Assembly: GCA_026874595.1 (NCBI GenBank)
Contig: CM049314.1
Location: forward strand, 79,595,300-79,659,299
DNA length: 64,000 bases
Source: Sipunculus nudus
Taxonomy: Eukaryota; Annelida; Sipuncula; Golfingiida; Sipunculidae
Direction: 5' to 3'
The notes under the pieces were generated by a model. The model was not told the origin of the DNA. It did no database searches and saw only the letters and a program-made list of their open reading frames with translations. Positions 34,531-49,520 of this stretch are shown one piece after another (positions within the stretch are counted from its first letter, which is position 1; every line of letters starts with the position of its first letter). Both the position numbers and the translations under genes were made by a program.

Positions 34531-36034
34531 ACTGTCAGTGAAGGTGAGTCTAAAATTTAAGGGTAAAATCGTTTAAGCAAAATCAGAAATAGAAAATTCC
34601 GATACTTTATAAAAGTAACGTTGTGGTTTTTTAGTGACCCTTTTGCATATTTTACCTCAATTTTTCTACAGTTTTGCCCCATATTAGACAGAAATAGATT
34701 CCCGGGAAGTAGAATAATACATTATTTCTTCAAGAAATAGTTGCAAAAAGGAATAATTAAGACACAGCTCATATGCTTACAGTTTGCTAATGCTTTGCTT
34801 ATGCTTTGCTTACGATGAAAACACCACACAATTTAAGCATTATTCTACAAATACACACAAATATAACACATGGGGACACAGACTGTTTACCTGGCTACAA
34901 AATATTTCCTGTTAGTGATCAGGAATCTAAATATTAAGGGTAAAATTGTTCAATCAAATTCAGAAATAGAAAATTCTGAAACGTTATAAGAGTGACATTG
35001 TGGATTTTTGTGAACCTTTTGCATATTTTACCTCAATTTTTCTACAGTTTTGCAGCGTTTTCAACAGAAATAGATTCCCGGGAAGTAGAATAATACATTA
35101 TTTCTTCAGAAAATAGTTGCAAAAAGGATAGTTCAAGATACAGTTCCTTTGCTTACAGTTTGCTTATTCTTTGCTTATGCTTTGCTTACGATGAAAACAC
35201 CACACAATTTAAGCATTTTTCTACAAATACACAAAAATATGAACCATAGGAACACAGACTGGTTACCTGACTACAAAATAGTTCCCGTTAGTGATCAGGT
35301 ATCAAAATATTAAGGGCAAAATTGTTCAATCAAATTCAGAAATAGAAAATTCTGAAACGTTTTAGAGTGACATTGTGGATTTTTGTGAACCTTTAGCATA
35401 TTTTACCTCAATTTTTCTACAGTTTTGCAGCGTTTTCGACAGAAATAGATTCCCGGGAAGTAGAATAATACATTATTTCTTCAGAAAATAGATGCAAAAA
35501 GGATTTATCAAGACACAGTTCTTTTGCTTACAGTTTGCTTATTCTTTGCTTATGCTTTGCTTACGATGAAAACACCACACAATTTAAGCATTTTTCCACA
35601 AATACACACAAATATGACCCATAGGGACACAGACTGTTTACCTGTCTACAAAAAAGTTCCTGTAAGTGATGAGGAATCTAAATATTATGGGTAAAATTGT
35701 TCAGTCAAAACCACAATTATAAAAATCCGCTACTTTCATAATGCGAAATTATGGATTTTTTTAATCCTTTTGCATATTTTACCTCAATTTTTCTACAGTT
35801 TTGCACCATATTCGACGGAAAAAGATTCCCGGGAAGTAGAATAACACATTATTTCTTAAGAAAATGTATGCAAAAAGGATTTATCAAGACACAGTTCCTT
35901 TGCTTAAAGTCTGCCTACGCATTGCTTATGCTTTGCTTACGATGAAAACACCACACAATTTAAGCATTTTTCTATAAATATATACGAATATAACCCATAG
36001 GGACACAGACTGCTTCCATGGCTATATAATTGCA
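34531..36034 (+). repeat. HOR block 16: 4-mer A'-B-C-D
   Basis: Monomer starts: A' 34531, B 34908, C 35284, D 35659. Copy of block 3, with the same rare variants: 'gtggttttttag' in A', 'ttttcaacag' and 'ataggaacac' in B, and 'cgacggaaa' in D. Confidence 0.9.
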
Positions 36035-37524
36035 CCTGTCAGTGAAGGTGAATCTAAAAATTAAGGGTAAAATCGTTTGAGCAAAACCAGAAATAGAAAA
36101 TTCCGATACTTTATAAAAGTAACGTTGTGGATTTTAGTGACCCTTTTGCATATTTTACCTCAATTTTTCTACAGTTTTGCACCATAATAGACAGAAATAG
36201 ATTCCCGGGAAGTAGAATAATACATTATTTCTTCAAGAAATAGTTGCAAAAAGGATTAATTAAGACACAGCTCATTTGCTTACAGTTTGCTTATGCTTTG
36301 CTTACGATGAAAACACCACACAATTTAAGCATTATTCTACAAATACACACAAATATAACCCATGGGGACACAGACTGTTTACCTGGCTACAAAATAGTTC
36401 CTGTTAGTGATCAGGAATCTAAATATTAAGGGTAAAATTGTTCAATCAAATTCAGAAATAGAAAATTCTGAAACGTTATAAGAGTGACATTGTGGATTTT
36501 TGTGAACCTTTTGCATATTTTACCTCAATTTTTCTACAGTTTTGCAGCGTTTTCGACAGAAATAGATTCCCGGGAAGTAGAATAATACATTATTTCTTCA
36601 GAAAATAGTTGCAAAAAGGATAGTTCAAGATACAGTTCCTTTGCTTACAGTTTGCTTATTCTTTGCTTATGCTTTGCTTACGATGAAAACACCACACAAT
36701 TAAAGCATTTTTCTACAAATACACAAAAATATGAACCATAGGGACACAGACTGGTTACCTGACTACAAAATAGTTCCCGTTAGTGATCAGGAATCAAAAT
36801 ATTAAGGGCAAAATTGTTCAATCAAATTCAGAAATAGAAAATTCTGAAACGTTTTAGAGTGACATTGTGGATTTTTGTGAACCTTTAGCATATTTTACCT
36901 CAATTTTTCTACAGTTTTGCAGCGTTTTCGACAGAAATAGATTCCCGGGAAGTAGAATAATACATTATTTCTTCAGAAAATAGATGCAAAAAGGATTTAT
37001 CAAGACAAAGTTCTTTTGCTTACAGTTTGCTTATTCTTTGCTTATGCTTTGCTTACGATGAAAACACCACACAATTTAAGCATTTTTCCACAAATACACA
37101 CAAATATGACCCATAGGGACACAGACTGTTTACCTGTCTACAAAAAAGTTCCTGTAAGTGATGAGGAATCTAAATATTATGGGTAAAATTGTTCAGTCAA
37201 AACCACAATTATAAAAATCCGCTACTTTCATAATGCGAAATTATGGATTTTTTTAATCCTTTTGCATATTTTACCTCAATTTTTCTACAGTTTTGCACCA
37301 TATTCGACAGAAAAAGATTCCCGGGAAGTAGAATAACACATTATTTCTTAAGAAAATGTATGCAAAAAGGATTTATCAAGACACAGTTCCTTTGCTTAAA
37401 GTCTGCCTACGCTTTGCTTATGCTTTGCTTACGATGAAAACACCAAACAATTTAAGCATTTTTCTAAATATATACGAATATAACCCATAGGGACACAGAC
37501 TGGTTCCATGGCTATATAATTGCA
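36035..37524 (+). repeat. HOR block 17: 4-mer A-B-C-D
   Basis: Monomer starts: A 36035, B 36400, C 36776, D 37151 (374 bp). Copy of block 4. The left edge of the tandem 5,998-bp array lies in the second half of B 36400, taken at the diagnostic 'aattaaagc' (about 36,699-36,702). Confidence 0.9.
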
Positions 37525-40143
37525 CCTGTCAGTGAAGGTGAATCTAAAAATTAAGGGTAAAATCGTTTAAGCAAAATCAGAAATAGAAAATTCCGATACT
37601 TTATAAAAGTAACGTTGTGGATTTTAGTGACCCTTTTGCATATTTTACCTCAATTTTTCTACAGTTTTGCACCATATTAGACAGAAATAGATTCCCGGGA
37701 AGTAGAATAATACATTATTTCTTCAAGAAATAGTTGCAAAAAGGATTAATTAAGACACAGCTCATTTGCTTACAGTTTGCTTATGCTTTGCTTACGATGA
37801 AAACACCACACAATTTAAGCATTATTCTACAAATACACACAAATATAACCCATGGGGACACAGACTGTTTACCTGGCTACAAAATAGTTCCTGTTAGTGA
37901 TCAGGAATCTAAATATTAAGGGTAAAATTGTTCAATCAAATTCAGAAATAGAAAATTCTGAAACGTTATAAGAGTGACATTGTGGATTTTTGTGAACCTT
38001 TTGCATATTTTACCTCAATTTTTCTACAGTTTTGCAGCGTTTTCGACAGAAATAGATTCCCGGGAAGTAGAATAATACATTATTTCTTCAGAAAATAGTT
38101 GCAAAAAGGATAGTTCAAGATACAGTTCCTTTGCTTACAGTTTGCTTATTCTTTGCTTATGCTTTGCTTACGATGAAAACACCACACAATTTAAGCAAAT
38201 TTTCTACAAATACACAAAAATATGAACCATAGGGACACAGACTGGTTACCTGACTACAAAATAGTTCCCGTTAGTGATCAGGAATCAAAATATTAAGGGC
38301 AAAATTGTTCAATCAAATTCAGAAATAGAAAATTCTGAAACGTTTTAGAGTGACATTGTGGATTTTTGTGAACCTTTAGCATATTTTACCTCAATTTTTC
38401 TACAGTTTTGCAGCGTTTTCGACAGAAATAGATTCCCGGGAAGTAGAATAATACATTATTTCTTCAGAAAATAGTTGCAAAAAGGATAGTTCAAGATACA
38501 GTTCCTTTGCTTACAGTTTGCTTATTCTCTGCTTATGCTTTGCTTACGATGAAAACACCACACAATTTAAGCATTTTTCTACAAATACACAAAAATATGA
38601 ACCATAGGGACACAGACTGGTTACCTGACTACAAAATAGTTCCCGTTAGTGATCAGGAATCAAAATATTAAGGGCAAAATTGTTCAATCAAATTCAGAAA
38701 TAGAAAATTCTGAAACGTTTTAGAGTGACATTGTGGATTTTTGTGAACCTTTAGCATATTTTACCTCAATTTTTCTACAGTTTTGCAGCGTTTTCGACAG
38801 AAATAGATTCCCGGGAAGTAGAATAATAAATTATTTCTTCAGAAAATAGATGCAAAAAGGATTTATCAAGACACAGTTCTTTTCCTTACAGTTTGCTTAT
38901 TCTTTGCTTATGCTTTGCTTACGATGAAAACACCACACAATTTAAGCATTTTTCCACAAATACACACAAATATGACCCATAGGGACACAGACTGTTTACC
39001 TGTCTACAAAAAAGTTCCTGTAAGTGATGAGGAATCTAAATATTATGGGTAAAATTGTTCAGTCAAAACCACAATTATAAAAATCCGCTACTTTCATAAT
39101 GCGAAATTATGGATTTTTTTAATCCTTTTGCATATTTTACCTCAATTTTTCTACAGTTTTGCACCATATTCGACAGAAAAAGATTCCCGGGAAGTAGAAT
39201 AACACATTATTTCTTAAGAAGATGTATGCAAAAAGGATTTATCAAGACACAGTTCCTTTGCTTAAAGTCTGCCTACGCTTTGCTTATGCTTTGCTTACGA
39301 TGAAAACACCACACAATTTAAGCATTTTTCTATAAATATATACGAATATGACCCATAGGGACACAGACTGCTTCCCTGGCTATATAATTGCACGTGTCAG
39401 TGAAGGTGAATGTAAAATTTAAAGGTTAAATCGTTTAAGCAAAATCAGAAATAGAAAATTCGGATACTTTATAAAAGTAACGTTGTGGATTTTTGTGACC
39501 CTTTTGAATATTTTACCTCGTTTTTTCTACAGTTTTATACCATATTCGACAGAACTATATTACAGGAAAGTAGAATAATACATTATTTCTTTAGAAAATA
39601 GATGTAAAAAGGATTTATCAAGACACAGTTCCTTTGCCTACAGTTTGCTTATTCTTTGCTTATGCTTTGCTTACGATGAAAACACCACACAATTTAAGCA
39701 TTTTTCCACAAATACACACAAATATGACCCATAGGGGCACAGACTGTTTACCTGGCTAAAAATAGTTCCTGTTAGTGATCAGGAATCTAAATATTAAGGG
39801 CAAAATTGTTCAATCAAAACCATAATTATAAAAATCCGCTACTTTCTTTAAGTCACATCATGGATTTTTGTGATCCTTTTGCATATTTCATCTCAATTTT
39901 TCTACAGTTTTGCACCATATTCGACAGAAATAGATTACCTGAATGTCAAATAATACATTATTTCTTCAGAAAATAGTTGCAAAAAGCATTTCTCAAGACA
40001 CAGTTCCTTTGCTTACAGTTTGCTTACGCTTTGCTTATGCTTTGCTTACGATTAAAACACCACACAGTTTAAGCATTTTTCTATAAATATATACGAATAT
40101 AACCCATAGGGACACAGACTGCTTCCATTGCTATATAATTGTA
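37525..40143 (+). repeat. HOR block 18: 7-mer A-B-CB-C-D-E-F
   Basis: Monomer starts: A 37525, B 37890, C/B 38267, C 38642, D 39017, E 39393, F 39768. Copy of block 5. B 37890 has 'cttacgatg' where block 5 has 'cttacaatg', so that change is private to block 5. Confidence 0.92.
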
Positions 40144-43100
40144 CCTGTCAGTGAAGGTGAATCTAAAAATTAAGGGTAAAATCGTTTAAGCAAAATCAGA
40201 AATAGAAAATTCCGATACTTTATAAAAGTAACGTTGTGGATTTTAGTGACCCTTTTGCATATTTTACCTCAATTTTTCTACAGTTTTGCACCATATTAGA
40301 CAGAAATAGATTCCCGGGAAGTAGAATAATACATTATTTCTTCAAGAAATAGTTGCAAAAAGGATTAATTAAGACACAGCTCATATGCTTACAGTTTGCT
40401 TATGCTTTGCTTATGCTTTGCTTACAATGAAAACACCACACAATTTAAGCATTATTCTACAAATACACACAAATATAACCCATGGGGACACAGACTGTTT
40501 ACCTGGCTACAAAATAGTTCCTGTTAGTGATCAGGAATCTAAATATTAAGGGTAAAATTGTTCAATCAAATTCAGAAATAGAAAATTCTGAAACGTTATA
40601 AGAGTGACATTGTGGATTTTTGTGAACCTTTTGCATATTTTACCTCAATTTTTCTACAGTTTTGCAGCGTTTTCGACAGAAATAGATTCCCGGGAAGTAG
40701 AATAATACATTATTTCTTCAGAAAATAGTTGCAAAAAGGATAGTTCAAGATACAGTTCCTTTGCTTACAGTTTGCTTATTCTTTGTTTATGCTTTGCTTA
40801 TGATGAAAACACCACACAATTTAAGCATTTTTCTACAAATACACAAAAATATGAACCATAGGGACACAGACTGGTTACCTGACTACAAAATAGTTCCCGT
40901 TAGTGATCAGGAATCAAAATATTAAGGGCAAAATTGTTCAATCAAATTCAGAAATAGAAAATTCTGAAACGTTTTAGAGTGACATTGTGGATTTTTGTGA
41001 ACCTTTAGCATATTTTACCTCAATTTTTCTACAGTTTTGCAGCGTTTTCGACAGAAATAGATTCCCGGGAAGTAGAATAATACATTATTTCTTCAGAAAA
41101 TAGATGCAAAAAGGATTTATCAAGACACATTTCTTTTGCTTACAGTTTGCTTATTCTTTGCTTATGCTTTGCTTACGATGAAAACACCACACAATTTAAG
41201 CATTTTTCCACAAATACACACAAATATGACCCATAGGGACACAGACTGTTTACCTGTCTACAAAAAAATTCCTGTAAGTGATGAGGAATCTAAATATTAT
41301 GGGTAAAATTGTTCAGTCAAAACCACAATTATAAAAATCCGCTACTTTCATAATGCGAAATTATGGATTTTTTTAATCCTTTTGCATATTTTACCTCAAT
41401 TTTTTTACAGTTTTGCACCATATTCGACAGAAAACGATTCCCGGGAAGTAGAATAACACATTATTTCTTAAGAAAATGTATGCAAAAAGGATTTATCAAG
41501 ACACAGTTCCTTTGCTTAAAGTCTGCCTACGCTTTGCTTATGCTTTGCTTACGATGAAAACACCACACAATTTAAGCATTTTTCTATAAATATATACGAA
41601 TATGACCCATAGGGACACAGACTGCTTCCCTGGCTATATAATTGCACGTGTCAGTGAAGGTGAATGTAAAATTTAAAGGTTAAACCGTTTAAGCAAAATC
41701 AGAAAGAGAAAATTCGGATACTTTATAAAAGTAACGTTGTGGATTTTTGTGACCCTTTTGAATATTTTACCTCGTTTTTTCTACAGTTTTGCACCATATT
41801 CGACAGAACTATATTACAGGAAAGTAGAATAATACATTATTTCTTTAGAAAATAGATGTAAAAAGGATTTATCAAGACACAGTTCCTTTGCCTACAGTTT
41901 GCTTATTCTTTGCTTATGCTTTGCTTACGATGAAAACACCACACAATTTAAGCATTTTTCCACAAATACACACAAATATGACCCATAGGGGCACAGACTG
42001 TTTACCTGGCAACAAAATGGTTACTGTTTGTGATCAGGAATCTAAATATTAAGGGTAAAATTGTTCAATCAAAACCACAATTATAAAAATCCGCTACTTT
42101 CTTAAAATGACATTATGGATTCTTTTATCCTTTTGCATATTTTACCTCAATTTTTCAACAGTTTTGCACCATATTCGACAGAAATAGATTCTCTGAATGT
42201 CGAATAATACATTATTTCTTTAGAAAATAGATGTAAAATGGATTTATCAAGACACAGTTCCTTTGCTTACAGTTTGCTTACGCTTTGCTTATGCTTTGCT
42301 TACGGTGAAAACACCTCAAAACTGACGCATTTTTCTATAAATATATACAAATATGACCCATAGGGACACAGACTGGTTCCATGGCTATATAATTGCACCT
42401 GTCAGTGAAGGTGAATCTAAAAATTAAGGGTAAAATCGTTTAAGCAAAATCAGATATAGAAAATTCAGATACTTTAAAAAAGTAACATTGTGGATTTTTG
42501 TGACCCTTTTGAATATTTTACTTCAATTTTGCTACAGTTTTGCACCATGTTCGACAGAAATAGACACCCGGGAAGAAGAGTAATTCATTATTTCTTAAGG
42601 AATAAGTTGCAAAAAGGATTTATGAAGACACAGTTCCTTTGCTTACAGTTTGCTTATTCTTTGCTTATGCTTTGCTTACGATGAAAACACCACACAATTA
42701 AAGCATTTTTCTACAAATACACAAAAATATGAACCATAGGGACACAGACTGGTTACCTGACTACAAAATAGTTCCCGTTAGTGATCAGGAATCAAAATAT
42801 TAAGGGCAAAATTGTTCAATCAAATTCAGAAATAGAAAATTCTGAAACGTTTTAGAGTGACATTGTGGATTTTTGTGAACCTTTAGCATATTTTACCTCA
42901 ATTTTTCTACAGTTTTGCAGCGTTTTCGACAGAAATAGATTCCCGGGAAGTAGAATAATACATTATTTCTTCAGAAAATAGATGCAAAAAGGATTTATCA
43001 AGACAAAGTTCTTTTGCTTACAGTTTGCTTATTCTTTGCTTATGCTTTGCTTACGATGAAAACACCACACAATTTAAGCATTTTTCCACAAATACACACA

Positions 43101-43522
43101 AATATGACCCATAGGGACACAGACTGTTTACCTGTCTACAAAAAAGTTCCTGTAAGTGATGAGGAATCTAAATATTATGGGTAAAATTGTTCAGTCAAAA
43201 CCACAATTATAAAAATCCGCTACTTTCATAATGCGAAATTATGGATTTTTTTAATCCTTTTGCATATTTTACCTCAATTTTTCTACAGTTTTGCACCATA
43301 TTCGACAGAAAAAGATTCCCGGGAAGTAGAATAACACATTATTTCTTAAGAAAATGTATGCAAAAAGGATTTATCAAGACACAGTTCCTTTGCTTAAAGT
43401 CTGCCTACGCTTTGCTTATGCTTTGCTTACGATGAAAACACCAAACAATTTAAGCATTTTTCTAAATATATACGAATATAACCCATAGGGACACAGACTG
43501 GTTCCATGGCTATATAATTGCA
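40144..43522 (+). repeat. HOR block 19: 9-mer A-B-C-D-E-G-(H/B)-C-D
   Basis: Monomer starts: A 40144, B 40520, C 40896, D 41271, E 41647, G 42023, H/B chimera 42398, C 42774, D 43149. The F' expected after H is missing; the H/B fusion leads straight into C-D, a truncated core. This block contains the first junction of the 5,998-bp tandem array. Confidence 0.92.
42398..42773 (+). repeat. Chimeric monomer H (5') / B (3'), tandem-duplication junction
   Basis: H-type through 'tatgaagacac' (last H-specific base about 42,629), then B-type 'aattaaagc' (first B-specific base 42,700) and 'acacaaaaatatgaacc'. The 70 bp between are identical in H and B. This is a direct record of a non-allelic crossover. 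The identical junction recurs at 48,396-48,771, so one original event followed by further amplification is the simplest reading. Confidence 0.92.
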
Positions 43523-46141
43523 CCTGTCAGTGAAGGTGAATCTAAAAATTAAGGGTAAAATCGTTTAAGCAAAATCAGAAATAGAAAATTCCGATACTTT
43601 ATAAAAGTAACGTTGTGGATTTTAGTGACCCTTTTGCATATTTTACCTCAATTTTTCTACAGTTTTGCACCATATTAGACAGAAATAGATTCCCGGGAAG
43701 TAGAATAATACATTATTTCTTCAAGAAATAGTTGCAAAAAGGATTAATTAAGACACAGCTCATTTGCTTACAGTTTGCTTATGCTTTGCTTACGATGAAA
43801 ACACCACACAATTTAAGCATTATTCTACAAATACACACAAATATAACCCATGGGGACACAGACTGTTTACCTGGCTACAAAATAGTTCCTGTTAGTGATC
43901 AGGAATCTAAATATTAAGGGTAAAATTGTTCAATCAAATTCAGAAATAGAAAATTCTGAAACGTTATAAGAGTGACATTGTGGATTTTTGTGAACCTTTT
44001 GCATATTTTACCTCAATTTTTCTACAGTTTTGCAGCGTTTTCGACAGAAATAGATTCCCGGGAAGTAGAATAATACATTATTTCTTCAGAAAATAGTTGC
44101 AAAAAGGATAGTTCAAGATACAGTTCCTTTGCTTACAGTTTGCTTATTCTTTGCTTATGCTTTGCTTACGATGAAAACACCACACAATTTAAGCAAATTT
44201 TCTACAAATACACAAAAATATGAACCATAGGGACACAGACTGGTTACCTGACTACAAAATAGTTCCCGTTAGTGATCAGGAATCAAAATATTAAGGGCAA
44301 AATTGTTCAATCAAATTCAGAAATAGAAAATTCTGAAACGTTTTAGAGTGACATTGTGGATTTTTGTGAACCTTTAGCATATTTTACCTCAATTTTTCTA
44401 CAGTTTTGCAGCGTTTTCGACAGAAATAGATTCCCGGGAAGTAGAATAATACATTATTTCTTCAGAAAATAGTTGCAAAAAGGATAGTTCAAGATACAGT
44501 TCCTTTGCTTACAGTTTGCTTATTCTCTGCTTATGCTTTGCTTACGATGAAAACACCACACAATTTAAGCATTTTTCTACAAATACACAAAAATATGAAC
44601 CATAGGGACACAGACTGGTTACCTGACTACAAAATAGTTCCCGTTAGTGATCAGGAATCAAAATATTAAGGGCAAAATTGTTCAATCAAATTCAGAAATA
44701 GAAAATTCTGAAACGTTTTAGAGTGACATTGTGGATTTTTGTGAACCTTTAGCATATTTTACCTCAATTTTTCTACAGTTTTGCAGCGTTTTCGACAGAA
44801 ATAGATTCCCGGGAAGTAGAATAATAAATTATTTCTTCAGAAAATAGATGCAAAAAGGATTTATCAAGACACAGTTCTTTTCCTTACAGTTTGCTTATTC
44901 TTTGCTTATGCTTTGCTTACGATGAAAACACCACACAATTTAAGCATTTTTCCACAAATACACACAAATATGACCCATAGGGACACAGACTGTTTACCTG
45001 TCTACAAAAAAGTTCCTGTAAGTGATGAGGAATCTAAATATTATGGGTAAAATTGTTCAGTCAAAACCACAATTATAAAAATCCGCTACTTTCATAATGC
45101 GAAATTATGGATTTTTTTAATCCTTTTGCATATTTTACCTCAATTTTTCTACAGTTTTGCACCATATTCGACAGAAAAAGATTCCCGGGAAGTAGAATAA
45201 CACATTATTTCTTAAGAAGATGTATGCAAAAAGGATTTATCAAGACACAGTTCCTTTGCTTAAAGTCTGCCTACGCTTTGCTTATGCTTTGCTTACGATG
45301 AAAACACCACACAATTTAAGCATTTTTCTATAAATATATACGAATATGACCCATAGGGACACAGACTGCTTCCCTGGCTATATAATTGCACGTGTCAGTG
45401 AAGGTGAATGTAAAATTTAAAGGTTAAATCGTTTAAGCAAAATCAGAAATAGAAAATTCGGATACTTTATAAAAGTAACGTTGTGGATTTTTGTGACCCT
45501 TTTGAATATTTTACCTCGTTTTTTCTACAGTTTTATACCATATTCGACAGAACTATATTACAGGAAAGTAGAATAATACATTATTTCTTTAGAAAATAGA
45601 TGTAAAAAGGATTTATCAAGACACAGTTCCTTTGCCTACAGTTTGCTTATTCTTTGCTTATGCTTTGCTTACGATGAAAACACCACACAATTTAAGCATT
45701 TTTCCACAAATACACACAAATATGACCCATAGGGGCACAGACTGTTTACCTGGCTAAAAATAGTTCCTGTTAGTGATCAGGAATCTAAATATTAAGGGCA
45801 AAATTGTTCAATCAAAACCATAATTATAAAAATCCGCTACTTTCTTTAAGTCACATCATGGATTTTTGTGATCCTTTTGCATATTTCATCTCAATTTTTC
45901 TACAGTTTTGCACCATATTCGACAGAAATAGATTACCTGAATGTCAAATAATACATTATTTCTTCAGAAAATAGTTGCAAAAAGCATTTCTCAAGACACA
46001 GTTCCTTTGCTTACAGTTTGCTTACGCTTTGCTTATGCTTTGCTTACGATTAAAACACCACACAGTTTAAGCATTTTTCTATAAATATATACGAATATAA
46101 CCCATAGGGACACAGACTGCTTCCATTGCTATATAATTGTA
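43523..46141 (+). repeat. HOR block 20: 7-mer A-B-CB-C-D-E-F
   Basis: Monomer starts: A 43523, B 43888, C/B 44265, C 44640, D 45015, E 45391, F 45766. Second-copy equivalent of block 18 at +5,998. No difference from block 18 was noticed by eye. Confidence 0.92.
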
Positions 46142-49100
46142 CCTGTCAGTGAAGGTGAATCTAAAAATTAAGGGTAAAATCGTTTAAGCAAAATCAGAAA
46201 TAGAAAATTCCGATACTTTATAAAAGTAACGTTGTGGATTTTAGTGACCCTTTTGCATATTTTACCTCAATTTTTCTACAGTTTTGCACCATATTAGACA
46301 GAAATAGATTCCCGGGAAGTAGAATAATACATTATTTCTTCAAGAAATAGTTGCAAAAAGGATTAATTAAGACACAGCTCATATGCTTACAGTTTGCTTA
46401 TGCTTTGCTTATGCTTTGCTTACAATGAAAACACCACACAATTTAAGCATTATTCTACAAATACACACAAATATAACCCATGGGGACACAGACTGTTTAC
46501 CTGGCTACAAAATAGTTCCTGTTAGTGATCAGGAATCTAAATATTAAGGGTAAAATTGTTCAATCAAATTCAGAAATAGAAAATTCTGAAACGTTATAAG
46601 AGTGACATTGTGGATTTTTGTGAACCTTTTGCATATTTTACCTCAATTTTTCTACAGTTTTGCAGCGTTTTCGACAGAAATAGATTCCCGGGAAGTAGAA
46701 TAATACATTATTTCTTCAGAAAATAGTTGCAAAAAGGATAGTTCAAGATACAGTTCCTTTGCTTACAGTTTGCTTATTCTTTGTTTATGCTTTGCTTATG
46801 ATGAAAACACCACACAATTTAAGCATTTTTCTACAAATACACAAAAATATGAACCATAGGGACACAGACTGGTTACCTGACTACAAAATAGTTCCCGTTA
46901 GTGATCAGGAATCAAAATATTAAGGGCAAAATTGTTCAATCAAATTCAGAAATAGAAAATTCTGAAACGTTTTAGAGTGACATTGTGGATTTTTGTGAAC
47001 CTTTAGCATATTTTACCTCAATTTTTCTACAGTTTTGCAGCGTTTTCGACAGAAATAGATTCCCGGGAAGTAGAATAATACATTATTTCTTCAGAAAATA
47101 GATGCAAAAAGGATTTATCAAGACACATTTCTTTTGCTTACAGTTTGCTTATTCTTTGCTTATGCTTTGCTTACGATGAAAACACCACACAATTTAAGCA
47201 TTTTTCCACAAATACACACAAATATGACCCATAGGGACACAGACTGTTTACCTGTCTACAAAAAAATTCCTGTAAGTGATGAGGAATCTAAATATTATGG
47301 GTAAAATTGTTCAGTCAAAACCACAATTATAAAAATCCGCTACTTTCATAATGCGAAATTATGGATTTTTTTAATCCTTTTGCATATTTTACCTCAATTT
47401 TTTTACAGTTTTGCACCATATTCGACAGAAAACGATTCCCGGGAAGTAGAATAACACATTATTTCTTAAGAAAATGTATGCAAAAAGGATTTATCAAGAC
47501 ACAGTTCCTTTGCTTAAAGTCTGCCTACGCTTTGCTTATGCTTTGCTTACGATGAAAACACCACACAATTTAAGCATTTTTCTATAAATATATACGAATA
47601 TGACCCATAGGGACACAGACTGCTTCCCTGGCTATATAATTGCACGTGTCAGTGAAGGTGAATGTAAAATTTAAAGGTTAAACCGTTTAAGCAAAATCAG
47701 AAAGAGAAAATTCGGATACTTTATAAAAGTAACGTTGTGGATTTTTGTGACCCTTTTGAATATTTTACCTCGTTTTTTCTACAGTTTTGCACCATATTCG
47801 ACAGAACTATATTACAGGAAAGTAGAATAATACATTATTTCTTTAGAAAATAGATGTAAAAAGGATTTATCAAGACACAGTTCCTTTGCCTACAGTTTGC
47901 TTATTCTTTGCTTATGCTTTGCTTACGATGAAAACACCACACAATTTAAGCATTTTTCCACAAATACACACAAATATGACCCATAGGGGCACAGACTGTT
48001 TACCTGGCAACAAAATGGTTACTGTTTGTGATCAGGAATCTAAATATTAAGGGTAAAATTGTTCAATCAAAACCACAATTATAAAAATCCGCTACTTTCT
48101 TAAAATGACATTATGGATTCTTTTATCCTTTTGCATATTTTACCTCAATTTTTCAACAGTTTTGCACCATATTCGACAGAAATAGATTCTCTGAATGTCG
48201 AATAATACATTATTTCTTTAGAAAATAGATGTAAAATGGATTTATCAAGACACAGTTCCTTTGCTTACAGTTTGCTTACGCTTTGCTTATGCTTTGCTTA
48301 CGGTGAAAACACCTCAAAACTGACGCATTTTTCTATAAATATATACAAATATGACCCATAGGGACACAGACTGGTTCCATGGCTATATAATTGCACCTGT
48401 CAGTGAAGGTGAATCTAAAAATTAAGGGTAAAATCGTTTAAGCAAAATCAGATATAGAAAATTCAGATACTTTAAAAAAGTAACATTGTGGATTTTTGTG
48501 ACCCTTTTGAATATTTTACTTCAATTTTGCTACAGTTTTGCACCATGTTCGACAGAAATAGACACCCGGGAAGAAGAGTAATTCATTATTTCTTAAGGAA
48601 TAAGTTGCAAAAAGGATTTATGAAGACACAGTTCCTTTGCTTACAGTTTGCTTATTCTTTGCTTATGCTTTGCTTACGATGAAAACACCACACAATTAAA
48701 GCATTTTTCTACAAATACACAAAAATATGAACCATAGGGACACAGACTGGTTACCTGACTACAAAATAGTTCCCGTTAGTGATCAGGAATCAAAATATTA
48801 AGGGCAAAATTGTTCAATCAAATTCAGAAATAGAAAATTCTGAAACGTTTTAGAGTGACATTGTGGATTTTTGTGAACCTTTAGCATATTTTACCTCAAT
48901 TTTTCTACAGTTTTGCAGCGTTTTCGACAGAAATAGATTCCCGGGAAGTAGAATAATACATTATTTCTTCAGAAAATAGATGCAAAAAGGATTTATCAAG
49001 ACAAAGTTCTTTTGCTTACAGTTTGCTTATTCTTTGCTTATGCTTTGCTTACGATGAAAACACCACACAATTTAAGCATTTTTCCACAAATACACACAAA

Positions 49101-49520
49101 TATGACCCATAGGGACACAGACTGTTTACCTGTCTACAAAAAAGTTCCTGTAAGTGATGAGGAATCTAAATATTATGGGTAAAATTGTTCAGTCAAAACC
49201 ACAATTATAAAAATCCGCTACTTTCATAATGCGAAATTATGGATTTTTTTAATCCTTTTGCATATTTTACCTCAATTTTTCTACAGTTTTGCACCATATT
49301 CGACAGAAAAAGATTCCCGGGAAGTAGAATAACACATTATTTCTTAAGAAAATGTATGCAAAAAGGATTTATCAAGACACAGTTCCTTTGCTTAAAGTCT
49401 GCCTACGCTTTGCTTATGCTTTGCTTACGATGAAAACACCAAACAATTTAAGCATTTTTCTAAATATATACGAATATAACCCATAGGGACACAGACTGGT
49501 TCCATGGCTATATAATTGCA
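46142..49520 (+). repeat. HOR block 21: 9-mer A-B-C-D-E-G-(H/B)-C-D
   Basis: Monomer starts: A 46142, B 46518, C 46894, D 47269, E 47645, G 48021, H/B 48396, C 48772, D 49147. Equivalent of block 19 at +5,998, with the second copy of the H/B junction. Confidence 0.92.

Larger units (their letters stand above)
29263..42698 (+). repeat. Large duplication of 4-13,439 at an offset of 29,259 bp
   Basis: Thirty-six monomers (A 29263 to H 42398) repeat A 4 to H 13139 with constant offset, including every chimera and length variant in between (397-bp F' at 34134, 374-bp D at 37151, C/B at 38267). Only scattered substitutions were seen by eye, such as 'gcaaaaccag' at about 36,080 against 'gcaaaatcag'. 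The match ends inside H, where segment 2 switches to a B tail. Confidence 0.93.
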
